Assembly: GCA_010093515.1 (NCBI GenBank)
Contig: MU001673.1
Span: 562,049 to 626,048 of the forward strand
Source of the DNA: Lineolata rhizophorae
Lineage: Eukaryota > Ascomycota > Dothideomycetes > Lineolatales > Lineolataceae
Direction of reading: 5' to 3'
DNA length: 64,000 bases
Shown: piece by piece, positions 55,035 to 64,000 of the stretch
Layout of the letters: each line of letters opens with the position of its first letter
Numbering within the stretch: position 1 is the stretch's first letter
Notes under the pieces: model-generated
The model's input: only the letters and a program-made list of their open reading frames with translations
Told to the model about the DNA's origin: nothing
Databases searched by the model: none
Program-made: the position numbers and the translations under genes

Positions 55035-57434
55035 CTAGTCCTCCCAGGATGAATCCGGCTGGCAAAAGCAGTTCCGCAAAACCCAACGCACCGTCTCGTT
55101 CCCTCTATCCTCGACACGACACTTCCAGCAGGGCTGGCCGCTGCTCGCTAGGCGACGCTGAACCTGTCCAGCAGCTTGCGCTCTCCCTCGCCCCCTCCCC
55201 CCTGCAGAGCAGTTCTCACACCCGGCCCTTGCCCGACTCCGCTCCTCCTGGATGAACCTCACCAAGGCGTCCGACGTCGAGGAAGCCCTGAGCAGCCCCC
55301 CTCTCCTCCCATGCCCGGCGCCGTCCCCATCTTCTAGCTGCGGCCGAATAATCCGAAAGTCGTCGCCTCCATTGACTACGCTTCCGCTTCCGCCGCCGCC
55401 GCCGCCACCACCATGAGAGCCCGATGAGTGACTGCGACTGTTGCCCGCTATGAAAGCGATGGGCCGGCCAGTTGCGGGTGAAAAGCGCACCGGGCGGATG
55501 ATGCCTTCGGACGCGGCAATAGGGAGCAGCGAGGGCAGGGCAGCGGATTGCACGCGGCGGACGCGGACCGCAACTGCGGATGTTGTGCCGGTGGAAGTTC
55601 TCTCGGTGAACGCGGAGCCTCGAGAAGTGCGTGGGAAAGAATGAGCCTTGAAGCCACTGTTGTTGCAGCCGCTAGGATTCCTGGTAACGATGCCGCGGGG
55701 GAGAGAGGCGCGACGGCCGAGCGGACACGCGTTGTCGTCGGCGACTGTTCCTGCTAGTGACGGCTGCGTGCTGGGAGTCAGCAGCCTGGTGTTATGGTGA
55801 TCCTCGACGGCCAGCAGAGAGTTGGCATCGGCGCGATACAGGGGAATGCCGTCGGCGGTATAGCGAGTGGTGGTATCGTCGCGGTCTGTTCCCGCACGCG
55901 GAGTCGAGAGTCGCGGCTGCTTTTCAGGGTCCCCCTGCCGTGGCTGAACAGCCGAGCGGTCAGAACTGACCATAGAATGCTCAGTGCCGCCCTGGGCGTG
56001 AGTGGGAACCACCAACGTCGTAGGTTCTGCTGTTTCTGTAGACGAAGTGCTTAAGTGTCTAGCTAGACTAAGTGTACGAAGAGGCGTCGTTGGAACCGGG
56101 GAAGTTCGATATGCGTTTCCCGCACGTCTGGTGCGATTCTGCGCAAGCGTAACTTCATGATGTTCCCTTCTATCCTCCTGAGATGCATTCGTTCTAGTTG
56201 GACTCTCTGCACGCGCACCTTGAGACTTTCTGCTGTGAACTTTCTCGGGGTAGGCGAGGCGTTGCGAGTCATCTGAAGCCGGCAGCCCTCCGGCGGAATG
56301 GGAAGCCGCGTGAGGTCCTGCCGATGAAGACGGAGCTGACTCTGCAGCAGTGTTCACGTCTCGCTGGTCTCGATCACCATCGCCGCGATCAGAGCTCTCC
56401 TCTTCGCTCAAAGTGTAGAAAGGATGCCTCTCGAGCCGCTCGACTCCATGCGCGCTCCTTGGCGGGGTCCAATACGCGCGTCCTGTCCTAAGCTCCCTGG
56501 AGTGCAGCTCAATGTTGGACTCGCTCTGCGTCTGGCTCGTACCTGATTCGTCTCGTGTCGGATTAAGCCACCGCAGCACGCCGCTAATCAGTCTCCTCGA
56601 GCGTTGTCGCGGCCTATGGATACGAACGGTGGACGTTGGGAGGTCGCCGGGCCATCGGGGCGAACCCGGCGGTGTATCTGCGCGGACGAACGGCGGCTCA
56701 GGAGGTGAGGCCGCTCGAATCACGATGTCATTTATAGGCTCTGTGTCACTGCAAGATTCGGTAGCAGTAGTGGTAATTGAGCCTCTGGCCGCTCCGTTGG
56801 TTCTAAGATGGCGTAAAGCCACCTCATCTAGACTATGAGATCGCTTGTGAAGAAGAATAGATCCATTTTGATTTGTAGAAGTGCGCGTATCCTGCGTGTT
56901 CGCACTTGAATGGGTCAAGCGACCCAAGTTGGTCGCCGAAACAGAGCGGTTCGTTCGCAACGTTAGGTACGACTTCTGTTCGACTATAGGGGCCAGCGGC
57001 GTGCCGTGAGGCCGATTGACAAAGCGAACCGCAATACCCATGGGATTTTCTTGCGTAGAATGCTGATTCTGAATGCCCTGGGCGCCATTGGGACCGACAG
57101 CGTGGATGGTCGTGCTGCCATTTCCATTGCCACGTTTTGGCAAAGATGGCCCCACCGGCAGGATATCGGTGGTGGTGGTGTCCGCACAGTGGTCGTCCGA
57201 CAAGCAGCGCCGAGCGTCGTGGAACGAGCTATGATCGCTAGGCGTAGCTTCGGACGAGTCCAGGTCCGGGTAGAGCAGACATCGCTTAGATAGGCGCTGT
57301 CTGCGAAGAGGGCGGCCCGTCGCGGCAGCGGGCTGAGGCACTTCCGCCCGTAACGGCGGTGAAGGCGTCCGCGACTTGTTGCTCCGGTCCGAGAGCGGCG
57401 GGCCGCCACCCGGGGACGACTGGCTGTTTCTCAT
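55035..57434 (-). CDS. Serine/arginine-rich protein of unknown function
   Basis: A single exon of 799 aa from the ATG at 57434. Most of the chain is predicted disordered: Ser, Thr, Arg, Pro and Gly dominate, with RSRTPSPP-like phosphorylatable stretches near the N-terminus and a Gly run (GSHGGGGGGGGSGS) near residue 675. A few short blocks look ordered: QRLSKRCLLYPDLDSSE near 50-65 and RQRSRRLISGVLRWLNPTRD near 280, the latter a possible amphipathic helix. The last 60 residues carry a cysteine cluster (ENC, CWKC, CFC) and end in DSSWED, perhaps a metal-binding or redox element. I do not recognise a family. The long uninterrupted frame with mixed composition supports a real gene. Confidence 0.65.
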   Translation of the reverse strand: MRNSQSSPGGGPPLSDRSNKSRTPSPPLRAEVPQPAAATGRPLRRQRLSKRCLLYPDLDSSEATPSDHSSFHDARRCLSDDHCADTTTTDILPVGPSLPKRGNGNGSTTIHAVGPNGAQGIQNQHSTQENPMGIAVRFVNRPHGTPLAPIVEQKSYLTLRTNRSVSATNLGRLTHSSANTQDTRTSTNQNGSILLHKRSHSLDEVALRHLRTNGAARGSITTTATESCSDTEPINDIVIRAASPPEPPFVRADTPPGSPRWPGDLPTSTVRIHRPRQRSRRLISGVLRWLNPTRDESGTSQTQSESNIELHSRELRTGRAYWTPPRSAHGVERLERHPFYTLSEEESSDRGDGDRDQRDVNTAAESAPSSSAGPHAASHSAGGLPASDDSQRLAYPEKVHSRKSQGARAESPTRTNASQEDRREHHEVTLAQNRTRRAGNAYRTSPVPTTPLRTLSLARHLSTSSTETAEPTTLVVPTHAQGGTEHSMVSSDRSAVQPRQGDPEKQPRLSTPRAGTDRDDTTTRYTADGIPLYRADANSLLAVEDHHNTRLLTPSTQPSLAGTVADDNACPLGRRASLPRGIVTRNPSGCNNSGFKAHSFPRTSRGSAFTERTSTGTTSAVAVRVRRVQSAALPSLLPIAASEGIIRPVRFSPATGRPIAFIAGNSRSHSSGSHGGGGGGGGSGSVVNGGDDFRIIRPQLEDGDGAGHGRRGGLLRASSTSDALVRFIQEERSRARAGCENCSAGGRGRGRAQAAGQVQRRLASSGQPCWKCRVEDRGNETVRWVLRNCFCQPDSSWED

Positions 57435-57791
57435 GGCCAAGGGCGGGCCTAGTGACCGGCCTTGGGGTGGGTTCTAGGCGCAGAGAAGAAGGGCCGACAC
57501 TGGTGGCCCCTTGTTTTTTTGCTATTCCAAAAAGTAAATGCAAGGTGAGAGAGGAATAAAAGCTTGACTGAGCACCTAGTCTATGCACGAGGCACGCAGT
57601 GTAATACTGACACCCAAGCCACGCGAGGGACGGCACGGAAACAAGAGGTTGACAAGAAGCGATTGGTGCTCTCTATACTCCCTGTGTTCCCCTCCTGCCT
57701 CCTTTGCGGGCCAACGTCCGCTGGGGCCCAACCTGCGGGTGGGCGTCCCTTCCTTGTCACCTGCATACGGCCTTTTGCGCCACCGATTTCA

Positions 57792-58208
57792 TCAGGAATG
57801 CTCCATGGCTCGGCGCTCCCATGCCTGCCAGGCCGCATCGTGGCAGGTTTGTACGACCAGCCTAACGGGCGTATCCGCGATGCGATTCGGCCCAGGGCGA
57901 CCTCGTGGCCCGCTGCTTCCTCCGGCAGCATGCCATAGAGGTTGTGTTACGTTGCCCTGGATGGCGCGGTCACATATGTAATTGGCGGCGACCGCCTTGT
58001 TTCCAGCGGTTATGCTGCAAGTGTGGTAGGCGGGCTTTCGGATAGTGGGGATCGCGACGAAGCCTGGCGGGTACATAGGAGGCGAGCCGCTGGGGGGCCG
58101 AGAATTGCCCGCGGCACCTGGGTTGAATCCCTGGGTCGAAATTTCGGGGCTGTTTCCTTGTCGTGATGTAGAGCCTTCCCCATGCAGCTGGGGGTCGAAT
58201 GGTGGCAC
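57792..58208 (-). other. Open frame fragment, doubtful coding
   Basis: A 138-codon open stretch without an ATG at its upstream end. Its composition is more protein-like than its surroundings (VPPFDPQLHGEG, PPMYPPGFVAIPTIRKPAY, TAGNKAVAANYICDRAI). It could be an exon of a small unrecognised gene, but no convincing start exon or splice pair was found and no family is recognised. Confidence 0.2.
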
Positions 58209-60739
58209 CTCGTCGACCAGGCAAAAGCAACGCCTTTTGCCCCTCCAGATAGGGGCATCGCCTCGCTATAGCCTTCCCAGTAAAGCAGTCCCTGCAGGTT
58301 CAACCCACCACGGCTGGGGGGCCGCGCCTGCGGTTAGTGGGCTGTGTAGAGGTTCTGCCCGGTAGCTCCAAACGCATCGACTCAGGGATGTCTCTCGTGG
58401 GGCGATTATTTGAGTTGGAGTGCCTCGTGGTTGCCGATCGCGCTGAAAAAATAAGACATGTTTTTGTTATTATGTATGCGTAGCAGCTACCCGTGTCTCA
58501 GGATCTCGGTAGAGTGAAGTCGACGTTTGAACGGCATGCTAGTAGTTGCTAAGCTCTAGGTAATGTCCGTTGCTCTCGCCGTCTCGACGAATTTTGATGT
58601 GCCCGCAAAGAGGCCCTTACACTTCTTCGTCGGGGAGTCAGGCCCACACCATGGTTGTCGTTACGGGGTTGTGAGCCTCCCCACAAATTGGCTGTGGCAC
58701 TTGCAAGCGCAAATCCATCGAAAGCCGGCACGGCGGCCTGGAACGGGGCATCGGACGGGCAGTGCGGCGTAAGTCATCGAAGGCGATAGAAATGGCCCAT
58801 TTCAGATCTCGGGGGCACAGCGCGGTGCGGCGGCCGGGCCATGCGAATCTTCTAATGGCGGGGGATCGCATCGCGTCCAGAGAAGATCGCCGTCGCCGCG
58901 AGGTTGGCCCGGTACTGCTACCTGCAAGGCCGAACGGCTCGGTACGACTTGTCGACCAATCTCCGGCCTCGTGCGCCTTAGCCGGCGTACGACGACCTTA
59001 CCTAGGAGCAGAAGCTCGAGGGTTCCAATTTGCGTTTGGACCGCGCCGTCGACACCACCTAGGTTCGCTATTGCAGTCTGCAGGCAAGGTTGGGCCTCGA
59101 GGACGCCCCGTTGCCAGCTCCAACCACATGCGCCCGTCCACCCTGTCCTATGTGCACCATCGATGTGTCTGTGGTTCTCCTCGCTGCACAGGTGGGGGAG
59201 CTAGCTCCGTGACCCGCTTGCCGCGGGGCTTTAGCCCGTCCATCGCGCCAAACGCCACAAGCTCGAAACCAAACTCGATGAACCACCGTGCCGCGGCTAG
59301 GCAAGAGCGGCCCGAGGCCATCTCCTCCATCTCTGCGGCTGGGAGCCGGCGCCCAGCGCCCAGCCTCAAAGCCCGGATCGACGACGGTTTCGAAGCACGC
59401 CCGATCCGGACAAGGTGGCCCGCGGGGGGGAGAGAGGGGTGGAGCAATGAACGTCCGGAGCGGGCTCACGGCCCTCGGCGCCACCCCGACGGCAACGAGA
59501 GAAAAAGAAAAGAAAACGCTTGCGCCTGACAGGTCGTGACAGGCGCGGCAAACTGGGGTTTTCTTGCAGCGCTGCGAGACAAAAAAAAACGACACGCCAA
59601 GATCTAGAAGCTGCGCGCTATTTCCTATAGCGTTGAGCCACCCTGTGGGTTGACACCGCCTAGGCTTCTTCTTTGCTCTATCGGATTGCGTCCCGAATTA
59701 CACCCACGTACTCCGTACATAGGTACGCACATATAAAGCGACGTGCCCCGGCCGCAATCGAGCGTTAATCACACGCCACGATGGGTGCGCGGTCATGGAT
59801 TACTCACACCCGGATCGTCGGTAAGGTACTGGCGCGGGAAGAGCAGGGAGGGTTTGATCGGATCGTAGATTTGGGGTTCCGGCTCCCAGCTACGCCTATG
59901 TAGGTTGTTGTCGATGGCTCTCTCTCTACTCCGTAGCAGCTAAAAGACCGCGCTGGGGTGTATGCAGGGTCTTCCGGAACTAGACCTGGGCTAAGGAAAG
60001 CGAAAAGCTGCAGTGCCAGAAGCGACACCGTTTGATTCGGTCGAGCTCGCGAGGCGGTTTTGTAATCGCGCGAGGGCATCTCCACCCGGGAAGCCACCGA
60101 AGCTAAGGGTGCCGATTCATTTGATCTGATGCCGCGGCGCGGCGTCAAAGCGTTGGCTGTCAACTTTCGATGCTGCATGCCACTTGGGCACTTCCTTGCC
60201 GCTTTCTCCGACGAGTGCTGCAGCCAGCGCCGATCGCACCCACAGAGCCGACGCTGGTGTGGAAAAGGCGTTCTCCCAGCGCCGAGCCGAAGGAGTTGAA
60301 CCCCATCCCCCATCCCCCCCCCGGCCCATCTAGTCGACATCAGCCCACACGGGCAACGCGGGCGTGGCTCGGGCTGGTGTCGACGTGCAGCAGCCGGACG
60401 TCCATGGCCTCGAGGCGGTCTTGTTTTACCCCTGAACGGGTTGGGAGCCAGAGCGCGCGCAGGCGGCGGGCAAGAACGCGCCCCGACGCCGCCCGGTGGC
60501 GCGAACGGCGAAAAAGGCCAGATTGGAGCCCAAGCGGACGGGGCCCGCGCCCCTCTCTCCGCCGAGAAACGCATGCACGAGGCGGCTTTCGGTGGGCCGA
60601 GCAGGCCGAGCTCGTCGCCGGCCGCAGGTCAAGCTCCGTGCGGACGGAGCGGAGAAGGCGGAGGAGGGCGTGTGCAGGCAAGCAGGCCGGAGGGCGATCG
60701 GCAGCGGCCCGGTCACGGGTCCCGGCGCTGCTCCCAGGC

Positions 60740-60835
60740 GGGCGCGCCTGCCCGGACTCGCGCGCCTGCCCAGGACTGCGCCTGCCCAGGATCGCGCCTG
60801 CCCAGGATCGCGCGCCTGCCCGCCCAGGACGGCGG
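60740..60835 (+). repeat. Tandem repeat of a GCGCCTGCCCAGGATC-like unit
   Basis: Four to five imperfect copies of a roughly 16-bp unit (GCGCCTGCCCAGGA followed by TC, CT or CG variants) sit in very GC-rich DNA. It is a minisatellite-like array outside any supported gene. Confidence 0.7.
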
Positions 60836-61621
60836 CCCTACGTGCGCCGCGGGCCGCGGCCGTCGGGCCCCGCCAGATAAGCGCAGCGCGCGCCAGCGGG
60901 TCGCTGCCAGTGCTGGCCGGATGCAGCAGGCAGCGATGGTGCCACGAGCCCGGCCCGTGGTTGGATTCTGGGGCCGCTTCCGCTCCCAGATCATGGGGCT
61001 CTCCCGCCGCGGCGCCTGGGCGGGGCCCAACCCACCCCCAAGGGCAAATCAGCCCCGCCAGCGGGGTGGTTTTTCCCTGGCCTGCGCCGCCCGCCATCCC
61101 TGGTTGACGGCGACGGCCTGGTGATGCGGATCTGCAGCCTGTGCCGGCGGCCGCGCCCTTAGCACGGCCCAACCCGGCCTATTGGATCGGACGGCGGCGG
61201 CGGCGCAAGGCGTGATTTGCGTGGTTCTGCTCGAGTGGGTCGAAGAACGGCCAGGTCTGGTTGCAGGCTCCTGCAGCTTCACTCTTGAGGGCCCGCGCCG
61301 CGGCGCAGCCCGTCGACAAGGTGCCCGGTTGCAGAAGCGCTTCGCGCGGGATTGCCCCCGCCGCCGCTTCGGGCCAGGGGGTCGCTGGACGCTGGAGGCG
61401 ACTCGCTGGGCTGGGAGATACCGCGTCACATGACTCCGCTCTAGTGAGGACGTTAATTAGACATGTCTTCCCACGGAGAAGGGGGGACCGAGAGACACAG
61501 ACTAACCTGCGGAGGCCCATAGACCGGGCCGGCTCCATAATCCCCCCAGCGGCAGACCTGCCTCTCTTGCATCCCTCCAACTTCTAGGTTGACCCACGTC
61601 TAATGAAAGAGCGAGGCAGGA

Positions 61622-62235
61622 ATGTCATACCCCTCGACGCCCATAATCCCCTATCTTGCCCCAAGCAGCTCCAAGGCCCTGTTCTTCAGCCGCCTCGGAT
61701 GGAGGCAGGACGACGACTGGGCCCGCGAACTCTACCGCGAAATGAAGGTAAGGCGCGCCCCTTTGGCCGGATAGCATGACGACCGCGTATTTACGCCGAA
61801 CTCCACCAGTACGAGGCCGTCAAGGGCAGGGCTAGGACGAGCCAAAATCCGGACAATCTGAATCCGCATGCCCGTGCGGATCCCAACGTCCAGCCGCCGT
61901 ATTCGTCGAACCAGATTTCCGAGACGGCGATGCACAGCGAAATCATGAACATCTTCGTGCTATCCCAGGGGAGGGTGCGAGAATGGTTCGAGAGGGGCCA
62001 CTACCAGAACGGCCCGACCCAAGACAATTGGATCATCCGCTGGCTCCTTTGGCACGTCTTCCGATACAGAGATAACAGGAATCGACGTAGGTCTCGCAGC
62101 GGTTCGGTCATGACGGGCTCAGAAGTTGATCTTGATGTAGGAGGGCCGGCTGTAAATAATAATGCCGCTGGTACGACAGTCCCGATCCAGAGATTCGACT
62201 CGATGGAACTAATAAGCGTGATTAGGAACCGGTAG
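61622..62235 (+). CDS. Small protein of unknown function
   Basis: Two exons, 61622-61747 and 61810-62235, joined in phase 0 by an intron with a GTAAGG donor and a CACCAG acceptor, give 183 aa. The N-terminus is MSYPSTPIIPYLAPSS, followed by a Trp/Arg/Glu-rich helix (RLGWRQDDDWARELYREMK). The middle has a compact ordered stretch, IFVLSQGRVREWFERGHY then NWIIRWLLWHVFRYRDN. The C-terminus is Arg/Ser-rich then low complexity and ends ELISVIRNR. There is no signal peptide. Trp/Arg-rich segments could be membrane-associated or protein-binding; I do not recognise the family. Codon phase across the intron and an ordered middle support a real gene. Confidence 0.6.
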
Positions 62236-64000
62236 CTCGAATACATACTACGATCCAGTGCGGGATGCTTGATGGTCAAGGAACGACCGGCGCCAGGGAC
62301 GGCTTTCCTTTAGGCTTTCCATTCTTTATTGTTCTCCTCTCCAAATGCCGTTAGAAGGTCGGCCTGTGCAAACTTCCGGACGCGTTCTTCTATGGTGTCT
62401 GATGAGGCATGTATTGACGGTCTATTCTCGTTTCCTTCGACGACGGCTCGTATAGCTCTTCGTTCGGCCGGCTCACGGGGGCACGCTATTTTTAAAGTCT
62501 TCCGATATCTTTCGGTGTGAGTGAGTCCTCACACTGAGATTCTCAAAACCCTTGGATTTGTGTTCCCCCCAATGCCACTATAGTATCATCGAGCTTGTGG
62601 TCAATGTATGGAGTATAAATCCATTTGTTTCAGAACTCTCTGAGATCCACGCGGCCTTGACTATAAAAGAAGGAAACCCGGACTGCGGAGAACTCCGCAT
62701 GAGAACTCGTTCGACAAGTTGTGTGGTTTGGACAAAAATGAACGCATGCACTTTCATTAGTGTCTAAAACACCAACTCTGGCGCAGACACTGAGACGTTT
62801 AATAAGGAGAGCATTTTTCTTACCTGATGGTGGCGAGTAGTATGTGGCGAGAAACCGAATGGCGGGAAAGTGTGTCACTAGGAAACAACCGGGGGGAAAT
62901 AGACGTCTTATGAAGGATGATATCCTAAGGTACCGCACAGTAACGTACAACAAAGCGAGAGATATTGTAAGGCGAAATAGCGCCTGGAAGCGCACTGCTA
63001 TTTTGTTCCACATTCTGCTGATCCCCGGGCTCGCAGATCGGTATCCACAGCCAGCTGTCAAAAGCCCCCATGTCGGGTCGACTCTCCTGCAAGCCCGTGA
63101 TGTCAGCGCGGCGACACAACTCAAATTCGCGCTTAAAGGTCGCCGCAATTCGCGAGGCCCACGGCGGCGAAAGCAGAAGAGAAAAAAAACACAAGGCAAG
63201 ACGGACTGAAACGCCAGCGCGTCGATCCAAGCGAATGCAGGGAACAAGTTAAAAGAAAGGAAAAGAGTTCCTTCCCTCAGGGTTCAGCCAAAGAAGTCGT
63301 CAGCCTCCCGAACAGCGGCACCGCGATTTTGTCGCCATCCACTGGGCGCAGGCGGACTTCTGCCTGCAGCTGCTGGGGCCCGCGGCCGGCCGATCAGCCG
63401 ATCATAGCTACGTTGGACTCAAGGGCCGCTCGTCTGGCGCACTCGCGATCCCTCCTTTCGCCCTCGACAAGCTCAAACCAACGCAACGCGAAAAGACGCA
63501 CGAGAGAGGTCGACAAAGATCGCATCCGGGCCAAACTCCCCCCCTCCATCCCTTTTTGTACCCGCCTCGGGGATACGTGAGGACGACGGAGAAGGGGGAT
63601 TTCCCCCAACCGGAATAAAACGTCCGGATTGCCGTCTCCGCCTCGCGCCCATCATGCCCCAAAAGACGTCCCTACCCCATTGCCCGTTCGAGCTAGGCAT
63701 GGCGGCGCATGCCCGGGGTTCAGGAACCGGGTTGCGAACGCGGCCGGCCGAGCGCGGGCGAATGGTGGACGCTCCGGTTTGCAGCCCTTCGATTCGTGGC
63801 ATACACCCCAGCAGCCCCGGCGTTTTCGGGTCCCTAGGTACACGCTCGTGCGACGGAAATCTCTCCGGAGTGGCTCGGTGCAGACGAGCCACACGGGAAC
63901 CTCGTCCCAACGGTCCCCCGCAACGGCTGCCGGGTACATGTGTGCCAGGCACCAGGCATCGCCTTAGCCCGCTACCTCGGCCCTTTCCCCCGTACGAAAA
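62236..64000. other. Right-end stretch without a supported gene
   Basis: Open frames reach about 205 codons (62630-63247, minus) but have no domain and mixed, random-looking composition. The end nearest 62236 is presumably the 3' UTR of the small orphan. No repeat or RNA gene was recognised. Confidence 0.45.

Larger units (their letters stand above)
57435..61621. other. CpG-rich region without a supported gene
   Basis: Four kilobases with many overlapping open frames of 100-256 codons on both strands, typical of GC-rich non-coding DNA. None shows a domain. The most protein-like segment is the minus-strand frame at 57792-58208, listed separately. A short tandem repeat lies at about 60740-60835. 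A TACTCCGTA-type motif occurs near 59708. Confidence 0.45.

Noticed and set aside
58549-59595. Several 60-175 codon minus-strand frames between 58.5 and 59.6 kb
   Set aside because: No family resemblance, no coherent splice chain and overlapping open frames on the other strand.
60426-61172. 248-codon open frame in the CpG island
   Set aside because: Reads through the tandem repeat, Ala/Gly/Arg/Pro-only composition, and the opposite strand is equally open.

Overview
The window is nuclear DNA of a filamentous ascomycete, most likely a Sordariomycete. The evidence is the short introns (mostly about 55-230 bp) with GTANGT-like donors, CTAAC/CTGAC branch sites and CAG/TAG acceptors, the strong G/C bias at third codon positions, and the gene set: a YPD1-type phosphorelay protein, an App1-type phosphatidate phosphatase, a Gep3-type GTPase, a fungal tetraspanin and a WBP2-like GRAM protein. 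The lineage is an inference from protein style; no search was run. No rRNA, tRNA, CRISPR array, intact transposon or virus-like element was recognised.

Layout. 0.7-5.8 kb: a circularly permuted mitochondrial GTPase (GEP3-like, minus) diverges from a mitochondrial aspartate aminotransferase (plus) that contains a 3-nt exon. 6.8-7.6 kb: the HPt phosphotransfer protein YPD1 (minus). 7.6-14.7 kb is a long stretch without a convincing gene. 14.7-15.5 kb: a small coiled-coil protein. 18.3-22.3 kb: a large bromodomain protein of the Bdc1/BRD8 (NuA4) type. 25.1-27.0 kb: a five-exon tetraspanin. 27.9-31.1 kb: the App1 lipid phosphatase. 31.1-35.0 kb is another gene-poor interval.

35.0-41.0 kb is a metabolic block. 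An ACMSD-type amidohydrolase/decarboxylase and an 11-exon zinc alcohol dehydrogenase are divergent, and the dehydrogenase converges on a peroxisomal 3-ketoacyl-CoA thiolase carrying a PTS2 signal. 41.9-43.0 kb: GRAM/WBP2-like protein. 44.9-48.4 kb: 2-oxoglutarate dehydrogenase E1. 50.2-54.2 kb: a DNAJC9-like J-protein and a DUF1992 (DNAJC28-type) protein, divergent. 55.0-57.4 kb: a long serine-rich orphan. 57.4-61.6 kb is CpG-rich and apparently non-coding, with a short tandem repeat. 61.6-62.2 kb: a small two-exon orphan. The rest of the window, to 64 kb, is empty.

Together the genes describe core mitochondrial and peroxisomal carbon metabolism (aspartate aminotransferase and 2-oxoglutarate dehydrogenase share 2-oxoglutarate; the thiolase does beta-oxidation), stress signalling (YPD1), chromatin (bromodomain protein, DNAJC9-like) and membrane/trafficking functions. 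Gene models were built by hand from splice signals, reading phase and protein similarity; every multi-exon model listed sums to a whole number of codons. The most distinctive feature is the number of very small exons (3, 10, 17, 22, 24, 29 and 31 nt), which automated annotation is likely to miss.
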